A stretch of DNA of 64,000 nt from contig NC_044919.1 in the NCBI RefSeq assembly GCF_003576645.1, positions 15,109,945 to 15,173,944 of the forward strand, read 5' to 3'. Source of the DNA: Ipomoea triloba (lineage: Eukaryota > Streptophyta > Magnoliopsida > Solanales > Convolvulaceae). Every line of letters begins with the position of its first letter. Position 1 is the first letter of the stretch. The notes under the pieces were generated by a model that was given only the letters and a program-made list of their open reading frames with translations, was not told the origin of the DNA and searched no databases. This document shows, piece by piece, positions 10,535 through 24,900 of this stretch. A program made the position numbers and the translations under genes.

Positions 10535-10965
10535 TCTTTCTTTCATGACCTGGTCGTACCTTCTCTTCTTGATGATTGAAGCGGACGAGCTCATGGTCCT
10601 CTTTCTTTCGCCACACATTTCCGGATTGGCCTTGCTGTTGATACTGCTACTACCTTGGATACTTAACAAATTGAGTAAAATATCCGTTCTGAACTAGTTC
10701 CTCTATTTGTCCTTTTAAAACGTGATACTCGTCAGTGTCATGGCCAACCTGTCGGTGGAACCAACAGTATTTGGTCTGGTCCACGTTTGGAAAATTGTCA
10801 TGCATTCTGACGGAAATTGCACGATTCCCATTTGGCTCAGGGTCAGCCCTCGGCCTAGCGGCGGGGTCTTTGGTCTTGGCGGGTCCAGGTCTCGCGGCGG
10901 TGGTTACGGTCCAAGGTTGTTGGAGGCGATTTCCCTTCGTTTTCTCCAGAGTTGTTGAGTTTAAA
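10535..10965 (-). pseudogene. Ty3/gypsy gag relic (zinc-knuckle region)
   Basis: On the minus strand, starting near 10965, a Pro/Ala/Arg-rich stretch leads into a retroelement gag zinc-knuckle-like signature, CWFHRQVGHDTDEYHVLKGQ, followed by IEELVQNGY. The usual final Cys of CxxHx4-type knuckles is Tyr here. Gag forms the virus-like particle shell and binds RNA. Orientation is opposite to the neighbouring LTRs, so it belongs to a different, nested or inverted element. Downstream the frame decays. Confidence 0.72.
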
Positions 10966-10969
10966 TTAG

Positions 10970-11985
10970 TATAAAAGCATGTAATCTTGTCTCATTAAGA
11001 CATCTGTTTTGTCCTAAACACCTTTTGTCTTGTTATTGCCTGAGTCTATCCTTTGTAATGGCATTTTATATTGACTTAATACAAGAATCTCTGTGATCAT
11101 TTACCTTGATCCTTTTATTATTTCGTTCATTGTTCTGTCCTATATTGTCAACCCCCTTAAATCTTATCGGGTTTATTGATTCGGTATACTCGGGTTAATT
11201 AAATCCATCAAGTAGTACACAATATATAACATAATATGTATGGTATTCAGTTGTTATTATATCGTGGACCATGGTCCACAAAACTTTATGAAGCATGGTC
11301 CAAAAACGGCACCGTTTCTTTACTTAAAGAAACGGTTGCCGTCAAGTCTTAATGGAGCTCTGTAAATGAAACTACAGTTCATCTCAAATGGTACTGCGTC
11401 ATTTGTTTTTATATTATCAAATGAAACTGTAATTATATCAAAATGAAATTGTAGTTGTGTTGAAAGGTAACTGCCGTCAAGTCGTTTTGATGCATGGACG
11501 TGGTCTACAGTAAAATTTTTGAGGTATAATTGGTATCATATAGTGCTAATAAATATTGTAGAATTTTTGTATATAATTTATTTAAAAATATTTGAAACAG
11601 AAAAACTCTAATTTCTATTTAAAAACAACTCGAAAAGATGTGGACCATTTTTAGACTCATATTTTGATGGCAAAGAATTGAGACGTGAAGACGTGAAGTT
11701 GAAGAATATATTGAGAGTAAAAAATTAGCGAAGGAATTTACTTTTCAGTTTTCATCAAGAAGCTTTTTTTTATTTTCCTCGCGTCTTACTCAAAACTCTT
11801 CCAACTTCTCTTTCAAAAAAAAAAAAAACTTTTAGTCCCTTAATTATTATATATATATTAAATTTAGTCTTTAACTATTAATATTTATAAATTAAGTGCA
11901 TTAGAAAGTAATTTATACTATATTTGGTAATTAACTATTAATATTTTAAAATTATGTGCATAACTTTATAATTTGTATGCCAAAA
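10970..11985. other. Intergenic AT-rich DNA, probable repeat remnant
   Basis: No coding frame recognised. Around 11265-11520 is a segment with a TGGACCATGGTCCAC palindrome and a repeated GCCGTCAAGTC motif, probably part of an unclassified DNA element. A similar GTGGACCATAGTCCA occurs near 58163. Confidence 0.4.
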
Positions 11986-11987
11986 AC

Positions 11988-12124
11988 TTTGTGGTCTAGT
12001 GGCACCTGGTTGCACCACCACATGGGAGGGGGTGTGTTTGAGCTTTAGTGGAGTTGATATTGACTTTTTGTGCTTCATTTAGTTGAGAAACTAGCTATGA
12101 ACATATACTACATTGTAACAGAAT
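11988..12124 (+). mobile_element. SINE copy 1
   Basis: Starts CTTTGTGGTCTAGTGGCACC, an A-box-like tRNA head, with a weak B-box-like TGTTTGAGCTT some 45 bp on. It ends in GAACATATACTACATTGTAA followed by CAGAATTTTAACGAG. The same head, tail and order recur at 61165-61302, which shows a dispersed pol III-type family. Confidence 0.65.
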
Positions 12125-12266
12125 TTTAACGAGAAAAGTAATTTTTTCAGCAACAATTGTCCAACAATACTATTTTAATTAGAAGATATTATTTTTCTCA
12201 TTGAAATTTTGACAATAGTTGACCAAAAACTTGGCCAAAAATTAGACAGAATGACCAAATGTAATA

Positions 12267-12527
12267 CTCCCTCTATCGCATTTTATATGTCATATACTTA
12301 CTATTCGTTAGTCAAACTAACTTTTTCTTCTTTATTTATTTTCTTTAGTATTTCTTTTTTTCATTTTTAAATTTATTTATTTGTGTTTAATAGTATTTTT
12401 AGTGTAGTTTCTAAATATATAAATTTTGTATACTAATACGAAACTTAATATTATGAAAATTGAATTAAAAATAACTTTAATCAAACTTTGTTAACCAAAT
12501 CAGACACATAAAATGAGACGAAAAGAA
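12267..12527. mobile_element. Stowaway-like MITE
   Basis: Imperfect terminal inverted repeats: CTCCCTCTATCGCATTTTAT on the left and the reverse complement of ATAAAATGAGACGAAAAGA on the right, flanked by TA. The CTCCCTC start is typical of Stowaway (Tc1/mariner-derived) elements. No ORF. It lies about 400 bp upstream of the kinase-CYTH gene start. Confidence 0.75.
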
Positions 12528-12920
12528 TATAAATTTTATAATCATGCACTTAATTTGAAAATACTAATACTCAAGAACAAAATGTAATACAAATTACATA
12601 ATTATGCACCCTAACTTAAAAATATTAATAGTTAATAGTTAAATTTGATAATGTACCATAGTCAATGGACAAAAATTGAAATTAAAAAAAAAAAAAAAAA
12701 ACTCTTCCAACTTTCTTGCATTTCTTGAAGACTCTTACAAGCAACAACAAAACGGGGAGGTTTGAATGCAGAATTACGCTAACAAATATATATATATATA
12801 CTCCCACCCTGAAAGCAATCGAAGATTCCTTCTGCTTTCTCTCTCCTAAATCGATCAAAATCAAAGATATTCGTACGAAATTGATATACGCACACCGAAA
12901 GCTCGAAAATAAGCAGAGGT

Positions 12921-15900
12921 ATGGACGATGAAGTGGTTCAGCGGGTTTTCCAAGAAGGTGGCCGCGATTTCTACCAGCAGCAGCCCTCTACTTCCTCTTC
13001 TTCATCATCCATTCTTCAATCACTTCCTCTTCATGTTGTATGTGGCCTTTCCTTCTCTATATCTGTTTTTGTACTTAAGGGACAACTTTTGTATTTTTTT
13101 TTTCCTGATATTATCGGTTTCTTATTTTTGACATGATTGAAAATGCATAAATATGAAATGGGAATACGTTTTGGTGGTAATTATGGCGTTTTTATGGAAA
13201 TTTATTCTTGTTGCATTTAATTTTGGGACCGAATCTCTTGTACTTTATTTACTTGAATGCATTTCATTTGGGATTTGGAAACTAGAACCATGTAGTAAAA
13301 GATCAATTAGTCTAGAAAATGGGATTGGTAATGATCTGAACTTGGAGGGAGGGGGTCAGGGTGGTTATTGAAATGTATGCAATTTTTTGTGCTGACAAAT
13401 ATTATTTCAAAGTCCTGACATTGTTTTTTCCCTGAAATTTGCAGTCTTTTGATCACGGTTATTATTTGTTGGTAAAATCTATACAAGAACTTAGATCAAA
13501 GAAAGATGGCTTGGTAATGGTTGGTATTGGAGGGCCTAGTGGTTCTGGGAAATCGAGGTAACATTCCTTTTTATACAATTATACAGTAGTTTTTATTTTT
13601 ACTTTTTCTTGGATAGAAATTAAAGATAAGGGACTGTAATTGTGTTATAAAGGTTATTTATAATTTATTTTTATTATTTATAAATTTTTATTTTAATTAT
13701 TACTTCATGTTATATTAGACTTCACTTCTGGAGATCAATTTTCTAATCTATAAAGTGGATTTAAACTCAAATAAGAGTTCATAAAGCAAATTCAATGGTT
13801 TCTGAAGCTTAGCAGAGAAAGTAGCATCCGTGATTGGTTGTGCTGTCATATCAATGGAGAACTATCGCACTGGGATTGACGAAGGCAATGATTTGGATTT
13901 AATAGACTTTGATCTCCTTGTTCAGCATCTTGAGGTATGCTGTTAACCTTGTGTGACACTTTCTCTTGAAGTTGTACTAACTTGTATCACACATCTGTTA
14001 CTGTAAAGTACCCAAAATAGGTGGATTTGTCTTTGTTAGTACTCTATAATTATAATTGCAGCATCTATGGCAATTATTTACAGCTTTGAGGGTTTGGTAT
14101 ATGCTGCCTATGTAATATATGAGATTTTTGCATGCAGGGATAGTTGCTTACAATTCATTAGTACTGATCTATTATTTGCACTTTTATAACTTGTTTACAT
14201 TTTCTATAGGATCTGATAAATGGCCATGATGTATATACCCCAGTGTTTGATTTTCAAGGACGAAAACGCATCGGTACCAAAGAAGTAAAAAGTAGTTCAT
14301 TTGGAGTGGTGAGAATGCTTGCTACTTGCTCTTTTTGCTTTAAAGCTTTTAAATTGTTCCATGCTGTAAGTTTCCTTGTAGGTTATAGTTGATGGTGCTT
14401 ATGCTCTGCATGCAAGACTACGCTCCTTGCTAGATATACGAGTTGCTGTGGTAATGTAAAATTCTTCACATTTTAATTTTAAATTGCTCTTATTTGTTTG
14501 ATATGAATTATATCACATATGCATTCTTAGGTTGGTGGCGTTCACTTTAGTCTTCTTTCCAAAGTGCAATATGATATTGGGGATTCTTGTTCACTGGATT
14601 CTCTGATTGACAGCATCTTCCCACTGTTTAGAAAACATATTGAACCGGACCTTCATCATGCACAGGTAAAGTTTCATGTGTCCAATGAACCAGTGCTACA
14701 CTTTTATGTTACTTTTCCCTAATGGTTATAATTGATTTTCTGCATGTTTTGACAGATTAGAATTAACAACAGCTTTATTTCATCATTTCGAGAGCCAATC
14801 TACAAGCTAAAATGCAAAAGTGAGGTGCAAGAACTGAGAAATCAATGCCATTTAATTTTCAATTTGAATTTCTGAACGATTCATCTTTTTGTATGGAAAT
14901 TGTTTCTTTTAATGATAGAATTTGTTTCATGTCATTACGTATTAAAGTAGCATGTAAAATGATTCTTGCTGTTCAATATGACATTTTCTCCTTTTTGTTT
15001 GGCATTATCTGGCTATAAATTTATTTGGCTGCTTGAAATGATATTGTAGAATAGTGTTCTCTTTATCCCCACAGCTCCTTATTTTGTAATTGTTTAAAGT
15101 TTTTCCTGACGAGGCTTGATTCAGAGAAATCTATGAGCAGTCTTTCTACTTTTATGGATAAGGTAAATGTTAAGATGCAGGAGCTCCAAATTTTTTATGA
15201 GAATCAGTGATCTTATATTTATTATAAAGGAGAATAAAATAATGGTTAATGCTTTACAATAAAATGATGCTTGATGAAGACGATGTCAACGTTTGTAGCA
15301 CAGATAAATTAATCCTGTGGAAGCAGATTCTCTATTGGTTGTGCTGAGATATTTTGTTGTGATCTTATTTATTGTCTTTCTATTTTTCATGGAGAAGTTA
15401 AATGTTAAGATGTAGGAGCCCCAATTTTTTTTATGAGAATCAGTGATGTTATTTATTGTAAAGGAGAATAAGATAATAGTTAATGCTTTATAATAGATGT
15501 TGCTTGATGAAGACAATTTCAATATTTGTAGCAGATAAATAAATCCTGCAGAAGCAGATTCTCTGTTGGTTGTGCTGAGGTATTTTGTTGGACACATGAA
15601 TGGTTATATGAAGAGTTCAAGTGTTACCATGCGTCTATGAGTCAAAGATTTTTCTAGTAACATGAAATTTTATGAATATAGATTACTTTCTGATGATCAA
15701 GATGATGGAATCATATTATCACAAGCATAATTCGTTTTCCCTAAATTATAATTGGATGGCTACATGGTACTGTATGATTCAGTTGTGTGACTACTGCCAC
15801 CATGCTTTTCTCTTAATATTACCATCTGCATGATCCAAGATAATGTATGGCCCATTTCAACAGGCTTGTTGAGATCTTGTTTGTTTAATGCTAATGTAAT

Positions 15901-18900
15901 GATAATCCTCTATCCTGGCTAAGTTACCTTCATTTCTACACATTACAGTCTGAAGATGAACTTGTGTTGCATATTTTTGGGGGAAAGGATGCTCAAGTAG
16001 ATAAGTATGTTCTGTACTAAATCTTCTTTCTAATTATTAGGGGTGATCAATTATTTTTTTAGTTTTATTCTTCTATTTTTAGTGTAAAGATTACCACTTT
16101 TGGGAGTTTCCTTTCAGCTTCATTGAGATGTACCTTAGACCTCCATCTGCAAGTGAAGAAGCAAGAATAAATGATTGGATTAAGGTGCGACAATCGGGTA
16201 TCAGATACTATCTGTCTCTAGGTGACCAAAGAATTGTTGACAAAAATTTCATTATACGGCCAAAAGCAGAATTTGAGGTTAGATATCTCTGGACAATTTA
16301 TTTTAATCTTGCTTTTAGATAAGAATATTTTGGGTACATTTTATACCAACTATATACTAATCATTATGGGATACTCATTCATCATTTCTGCTGCTTTGAA
16401 ATTGCTAGTGTTCTCATCTTTCGTGCCTCTGTTTCTGGTTTTTAAAGGAACATCTGGTTTTGAAATTGCTGTTTTTCAGTTTGTTATTTTTAATTTAGTT
16501 TCTTATCATTTCTATGTGAGTGCTTCAAATTCAAAAAGGTGTTTCATACACCTTTTAGGTAATATGCTTAAAGACCTGATGTTTGAGATTTAACATTCTG
16601 GGTTAGCACAACAGAATTTGTCCTTTTTATAGGTACAGTTTGATATTATTTTTCTTTTGTGGTTTTGCACTGTCTAAAGTAATTCTGCATTCAAGAAGTA
16701 ACTTTAAATGGGGCATGTGTTAGTTACACAAATTTTTATTGAGTTGGGTGTCAATGGTGGCTCAATGCAGTGCTGGTGTTGAATTTATAAGCTAAATGAC
16801 TAACTATTCTCCTAATATGAATTTAATAAAGCTATGGTGTTGCCGCAATTTCCCAAATTACAGCTTCTCTGCTGATTTTTTTATGCATCACAGTATGACA
16901 GGCTTTGCTGCAGGACTTAGTTGGCTATTTGCATTTGGTTCAAAGTCCTTGTAAATGTTGTTTGCTCTTTTTTCTTTTCTCCCACAAATCATAAAAATTT
17001 TGGCTTTAGCATCTGGGAACCAGCAGATTGAATTGGGTTTAATGTAACAGGAGAGTCTATTGTAGTATTGTGTACTTCCAGTTACTTGTTTACTGAGCAT
17101 CAAACATTTATTCATTTATTTTTCTACCTTGGCGAGGATTCTTCTGTTTATATCTTTAGTCAGGTTATTGATTTAACAACTACTTGTTGCCCCCCTCCCC
17201 TCTCCCCACCCCCACCCACCCATTTATATTTCTCTTTGATGTCCAAAATCCTCCCTCCTTTTTGATCTTTTTGGACATTGACTGATGGCAAACTAAATTG
17301 AGCACAAAATCATTGTGTTTGACTTGCCTTGTTTGTCTTTTGCTGATCCTTTTGCAATTATAAAAGGTTGGACGGATGACTCTGGGTGGTTTGCTTGCCC
17401 TGGGGTATACTGTTGTAGTCAGTTATAAACGAGCATCAACCTCTGTCAGTGAGGGCAGTTTTTCTGTTTCATTGGAAACAATTGATACTCTTGGGGAGGC
17501 ATACATGGTCTTGAGAGGGACAGATAGAAAGGTACAGACTTGTTTGCCTTGCTCTTAATGAATTTCTACCAGCTCTCTTATTCCTTGCTAATTCTTTTCA
17601 CAAGACAGTAAAGATAATATCTTCTTTCTCCTCCTTTTTGGAGGGAACCTTCTTCTTTTTTTTTTTTTTTTGTTTTTTTGTTTTTTTGTTTTTTTTGTTT
17701 TCTAATTTTCCTTATGCATTTTTTGTTAAGTATTCCATATTCTTTAGGAACAAAAATTACTCTAAAGTTGTCATGCAAGAGCTTTGCTAATGCATCAAAA
17801 GCCGAAACCACCCACATTCTGTTCCTTAGTGACTCTACGAACTGTCAACATATCAGTGCATTGATCATGGCATTAACCTAGTTATTCCTCAACAGAAGAA
17901 AACACATGGCTAGATATCAACTCCCATTACCAAGTGAAAAAACAGATGGTTTTTCCACTCATTACCAGAACCTTATCCCTTCTCTGTAGGTTGTCTTTAT
18001 TCAGATCTGACTAATAAGCTACTGTCCATGTTGAAAATGATAACCTTGGGTGATCCCTCCTTTTCCATATTCAGCATTTTTGCCTGGGACTATGAGCTTG
18101 CAGAAACATTTGACAGAGAATTCAGCATTCTTGTCATCCAATCAAAAGAATTCTTTTGGGGGTTCAGCCAAAGTTCACATAACAATGAAGCTTAAGCATT
18201 AAAGAAGATTGAGAAGAAGCATTTTGAATAAATAAACTCTCATTATATGGAAACTATATGTGTGGGTGGGATCTCGTGAGAATGGTGTCTCCTATGAGAA
18301 ATGGGAATAAATCTTGTTCGTCCATTGCAAAACAATAGATGGATGATATCCATACTTGAATGAAATATGTGGTGACATTTTTCGTAAATATGTAGAACTT
18401 TCATTGCATCGTTTAAGAGAAAATAGTATTGTTTTGGGGAAAAATGGGTTTTAGACTTTTAGTTAAAACCTATTAACATATGCAGAAGTTTAAATTAAAG
18501 ATGTGACATTTTTGTAGATATGTGGGAGTTTTTTCCTGCATCATTTTGAAGAAAATCCAGATTGTTTTAGACTAAATATGCACAGATAGATCAGGAAGCC
18601 TAAACACACATCATTTTGTGATACACATGGTTTTTTTTTTTTGCCTGCATTATTTTAGACTAAATACATACGTCTAAACATATTGTTTCAGTCAAAAGAT
18701 GTACTGTTTTGGCCTAAATACACATGGGTATAAAGAAATCTAAACATGCATCGTTTTGGGACAAATATGTATTCAAAATTTTACTTATTTATAAAAATGC
18801 CACTGCCTTTTTTTAAGGATAGATTTTGGTCCTTACATTTGTTGTGATGGATGGATGAGATTTATTCTAGCTTGATCCTTTTCCAAAATATATGTTGGCC

Positions 18901-21900
18901 GCATTATGTGCTGTAACTGGTGACGGTGAGCTCATTTTTCTTGTTCATGAACATGGTCATTTTGTGTGATGGCTACATCATTGGCATACCTTTCTTTTGC
19001 AGATGGTTGGAGCTGAAGCATCAAGGATGGGTGTTAGTGGACCTTGGATTACTAAATCCTATCTTGAAATGGTTCTGGAGAGGAAAGGTGATATTTGAAA
19101 GCAACGCTTATGACATTGTTTTATTTTTTATCTTATTACATTGAGCCAGAATATTGGCATTTCTTTTCCCATGGTTAATTGAAGAATCCATCAACCTTTA
19201 TCTTTTCTTATTCATTTTAAACAACAGTTTTTTTAGTTGCCCTTGTCAGGGCCAGGTCATATTTGATGGCTCAGTCTCTTGTTTGGTTTATGACTAGTAA
19301 TTATCTGGTTGTACTACCAATACCCTAGAATCTTAATCTATGCTATTAATGCTGAGGTGCCATTAGGTAAGAACTAGCAACAAGTCTGTAAAAATTGGCA
19401 CCTTCTGCTTTAGTGAATGGATCTTTTTCATCTTGAGGGTTTTCAGAGTTTCTTCGTTAGATTTAATTCCATATATCCTTGTTCTAAGCTGTCCCTATAT
19501 TTGATTACTGTATTGGACTGTTGGACTGTAAAAGTATAAAAAAGTTTTGGAGTTGGTTTCTCACCTTGTTTGTTTACTATTTTTTCATGAACCATAATTG
19601 TGCGCAACATGTTCCTGTGTATAAAATATGCAAAGCATCACCAAAAAACATTCAGAAAAAAAATTCATTAACCAAAGTTGTAACTACATGCATTAATAAT
19701 GTGTGAAGTACTGAAGTCCATCTTCATCTTTCATAAAGTAATTATTATGGAGTAATTTTGTAGCACCAATGAACGGTCAATTACATATCCTTTTGTTGTG
19801 TACTGTTCTAATTATTTTGTAGCATCATATACTTTGGATAATTTGAGATCTTAGTTTTCTCTGACTAGAGTGGCATTAAAGCTTAATTTAGTTGAGTTCT
19901 CACTTCCATTTACTTCTCAAATTTGCTTCACGTGATAGCCATTAGTTTTGGATAAAAACATTAACTATTATCGCTTGAGGGCAAAAGAAAATTTTATTTG
20001 TTGGGACAAGAAATAGATACAAGAATTTAGGGATGAGAAGTCATCTGAAAGAATGAGGAAAAGAGTAGGAAATCATCTAAATATTTCAATCTCTTTGGAG
20101 TTCTGTGTGGAAAATCACCATAAGGAATTTGTAAATGATAATTCTAATCCAATATTAGTAGTTTAAGCTCTTTTTCCCACTTTAAGGATGCATCTAGTAT
20201 TACCTCACTAACATTCATCAATTAAATGGTATTCACATGCAGAAGATGCTAAATGACAATACTATTTCACATGTTATCTCCATTATGAATGAATACTGGT
20301 GTTGGTTTAAGTGATACCTTTCCTCAATGTTCCTACATGCATCTAGTACGCTCTGTCGGTATTAAGTTTTTATTTATATGCATATGTATTTACGAATATA
20401 TATTCTTGCATATATATATGTACACACACACCCGTCATACATCTATTTTCACTGAGATAATCTAATCCATTTCTGTAGGTGTTCCTCGTCTTAATACACC
20501 CCCTCTTTTGGTTGATGGATCTAATGCTATTTTAACTAGCAACCAAGAAAAGTTGATTATTGCTCCAAAACCACTTCATGTTACCCCTAACCTCGTTAAC
20601 AGGCTTGAGGATTTGTCTCAGCCTTGGACTCGGTCTCCAACCAAGTCGAAAATGGAACCTTTCTTGGCAACATGGCATTTCATCGCACCAGATCCTCCAC
20701 TTACTCATGGCTCACTTGTTGGTGTGTATGCAGCATACAAAACTAGAAAAGTCTTTAATTTAATGCATTATCAATATTCTATGTTTTTCCAAGTCCTCTC
20801 TTGAAACAGCCACAGATTCATCTTGTTCCAGGGATGCTCTGCAGCTTGCTCCAATGCCTGATTCATATGATTTAGATAGAGGGCTACTTCTTTCTGTTCA
20901 GGCAATACAGGTTAGGACTGTATTTATATCCTTTAGACCTTTACATTTGTGCAATGAGAAGACAATATTGAAGAGTCTGCCATTTTGTTTGAATAATAAA
21001 CATAAACTTTGGCTTGTTTCAGGCTTTATTGGAGAACAAGGGTCTCCCTGTCATAGTTGGAATTGGTAGAATATGCATCACACTCTTCATCTCTCTTTAC
21101 CCCTGTTATGGAATATAGAAGTAATGTTATGGAATATATAAATAATGTGGAATCTATATATATTAGGCAGCCTGGAGTTTTAGGATTTTGAGTAGGTAGT
21201 CATAAGGAAGGCCTTATTAGAAGTCTTCTAGCATGTATTTATACGGCTGTTTATTCCCTTTCTAACACAGATTTATAAACCTTCTATTCACTTTCGTACA
21301 ATCTATATTTTCTCATTCCTTGATTCTTCATCTCTGCTTCTGCCTAACTGGCGGGTGGCTGTTATTCTCCAACCGCTAGGCCTTTGGATCTTTCAAATAC
21401 AACATGGTATAGGAGTCTTTATGATAATTTTTTTTCTCTGTTGTCCTCACACGCCGCCATACTCTGCTGCCACTCTCCCACGCGCCAGCACGTGAGGCTC
21501 TTCCAGCGATTGGAAAGCGTTTTGGTCAACTGCTCTTGGGTCGCCTGAGTCCGTTTGCCTCAGATCTGGACTTGGTTTGGACCATTGCGTTGTCACTGAC
21601 TTTGTTTGTTGTGTGGTCTATTTCTTTTGGATATGGCTGAAAATAAGTCTGATGCATATGCGAAGTCGGTCTGTTGATGAGTTTGCTAATTTGGAGTCCG
21701 CTGCTTGTTTTGGTGTTGTCACCTCTTTCTGATGCTTATTATCGTTTGGGGCATGCTTCCCTTCTGTTGGTAAAGAAATTGTGTCCTCCTTTTCGGAGTT
21801 TATCTTCTTTACCTTGTGTGTCCAAACTTGTTTGGTCCACTTTGTGTTCACTTGGTGTTTGTTCGTGGTATTGGTGGCATCCAAGCTTCCGGTTTAGGGG

Positions 21901-24900
21901 AGGGTCCAATTCCAAGCTTGTTTGGTCTACTTTGAGTTTACCCGGTGTTTGCCCATAGTATTGGTGGCGTCCAAGCACCCGCTCGTTCGGTCCACTTTGG
22001 TGGCGTCCAAAGCTTTCATTTCGGAGTGTCCTAAATGGGATTTGAGTTAGTTATTTAGTTATTTTTGGGTTATTAGTTATTGTGTAACATGTTGGGCATG
22101 ATTAATATCTTTGCTCCAACTTGAGGGGGAGTGTTATGGAGTATATAAGTAATATGGAATCTATATTATATTAGGCATCCTGGAGTTTTAGGGTTTTGAG
22201 TAGGTAGTCATAAGGAAACTTGCTTTCTTATTAGAAGTCTTCTAGCATGTATTTATAGGGCTGTGTATTCCCCTTTCTAACACAGATTTATAAACCTTCT
22301 ATTCACTTTTGTACAGTATATTTTTTCTCATTCCTTGATTCTTCATTTATGCTTCCGTCTAACTGGTGGGTGGTTGTTATTCCACCAGCCAGGCCTTTGG
22401 ATCTTTCAAATTCAACAACCCCTATACATTCTTTCTTTGCACCTACCTCCCCAAATAGTATTTCAATTTTCAAGTGCTTTAAAACCAAGTTGCTTCATTG
22501 AAGCAAGTTGTTCGTGGTGTAGAAAAGTTATCATTATAATTTTTGTTCAAGTCTCTTTTCATTCTCTTTCTTCGCTGAAACATGGTTCTTTTCATATTTT
22601 TTTTTAAAGGAAGGGTAAAATATTTGTTGAAAAATAAGGATTTGAAGAAGTTAGCCACCACCCGTTGGAGAGGTGGAAGCTAAAATATTAAAGCAAGTTA
22701 AGAGAGAATATAGTAATGTTGTAAATATTATTTTGTTGTTTTAGTACACTTTAGACTATAAGAGTACATGGCTTTGCATTTATTGAAGAGAGTCTTCCTA
22801 GGTTGATACACTCTAGATTGATTTACTCTTGGTTGGGATGGTAACTGTCCAACTTTTAGAGAATGAAATACATATGTAATCTGCTGCACCTTGAGATAGC
22901 CATATCCAGCTATGATGAATTAATGGGGAGCTTTATCACATCTGACTATTTACTGGTTGGCTCTACATCTTGATGTTACTAAATTTAACAATTCTCTACT
23001 TTCTGGACATTTACTATGTTTCTTACTAATATTTAATGCTTCGGCATGGGGATATGGGCATATGAACAGATGCTTTAGGGGGAGCACAAAATGCAATTAA
23101 CATTTGTGCAACATTTTTCCGTGAATACAATTTTGCTAGCAAGTCATTGATGACTAACTATGCAAATGAAAAACTAAATTATAGGCCTGCTTCATGAATT
23201 GTTTTAAGTCCTCTCTGCCTAATTTTTAGTATTCTTGACAGTACTTTATGTGATGATATAGTATCTTGAGTGCTGATTTAAAGTACAAGAGGAATAGGGA
23301 TGTATTAAGTAGGACCCCCTGCTGAAAGACTAAGTTTTTACTTGCTTTAAAATTATAGTATGGAATTGCTTTTGTATATACTTTGTATAATTAGGCGAAT
23401 TTTGTAATAATTCTTGTGCATGGTTTCTGTTTCTTGTTGTCCATTTAGGTGGTCCTAGTGGATCTGGAAAAACAAGTTTGGCTCGTAAGATGGCTAATAT
23501 TATTGGTTGTGAAGTTGTTTCCCTTGAAAGTTATTACAAAAGAGAAGTAAAGGACTTCAAATATGACGATTTTAGCTCTCTTGATCTTGCTTTTTTGTCA
23601 AAGGTAAGTATTATTTGTCTTGTGCCCCTTATGATCATATCTCCTGCTTCATAGTTATATCTTTTTGTGTGTGTGTGAATGAAGATAGAAAGTCAAACAC
23701 TCTACAATTGGGAGGTGGATACTATTAAAAGCAACAATGTAATATATTAACCATCTAAATACTCAAGTACTGCAAGTTATATGTGGACCAAGTTCCACCT
23801 TGCATTGTGAACCTTGGTCTAAAACGATATTCAGATTATGTATCTACAGTTAACATATTATGTATTTTCAGTTAATAAATTATGTACCTGTAAATAAACT
23901 GAAGGTTCATAATATTTTAACTGTAGGTACAGTACATAATTTATTAACTACAGGTATATAATATGTTAATTGGAGGGACATACGGTGTGTTTAGTTCATG
24001 GGGTTAGACACAAGGGATGAGAATGAAAGTACAACTTTTTAAAACACGGGTATAGGATTTGATTACCCGTATAATTACAAAACCCATTACCTAATTTAAA
24101 TCATGTATCGTTCCATTAATTAAACTTTATCCTTCCTCATTTCATCGCCTCCTCACTCATCTCTCCTCACTTCATCAACTTCCTCACTGCATTGCCTACT
24201 CATTTTATTGCCACTCTTAAGATCAATTGCCTTGGTTGGTAGTATCTTGCCTAGAAAGTCCGCCTTGATAACCATGCGATGGAGTACAGAAAATAATCCA
24301 TTGCATATGGCATGACTTCCATTGGCTGGGATTAAATTGTCTGGTGTGAGATTTTTTCTCCAACTGCTCAACATGCCAAAGAAATAAATGGGATAATTTA
24401 CATCTAGCAGGGGTGTAAGGGTGTTGTAACTGCTGCCCATTCCAGCTCATGTATGGACAAATATCTCCATGGATTTTATCGAGGGACTTCCAAAAGTTGG
24501 AGCAAAATTGGTGATTTTTTTGGGTGGTGGATAGATTCTTGAACTATGCTCATTTTATGACGTTACAACATCCATTCATGGCTGTCCTAGTGGCACATCA
24601 TTTTTACATTAACGTCTTCAAACTACGTGGGTTGCCTAAATCAATAGTTAGTGATTGTGATGTGGTATGTATGAGCACATGGAGAGACTTACTTTGAGCG
24701 GGGCAATGTTGAATTTCTCTTCAGCTTACCATCCACCATCTGATGGCCACATTAAGGTTGTTAACTGGACCATAGGTAATAACAGCCTATGCACACATTT
24801 AATAATGGGCTAATGGCTCCTATACGGTGACACTTATGGTCAAATAACCTTAGCAGGGGAATACATTTAAAAATCTGTTTTGGCTGCTAAAAATCTAGCA

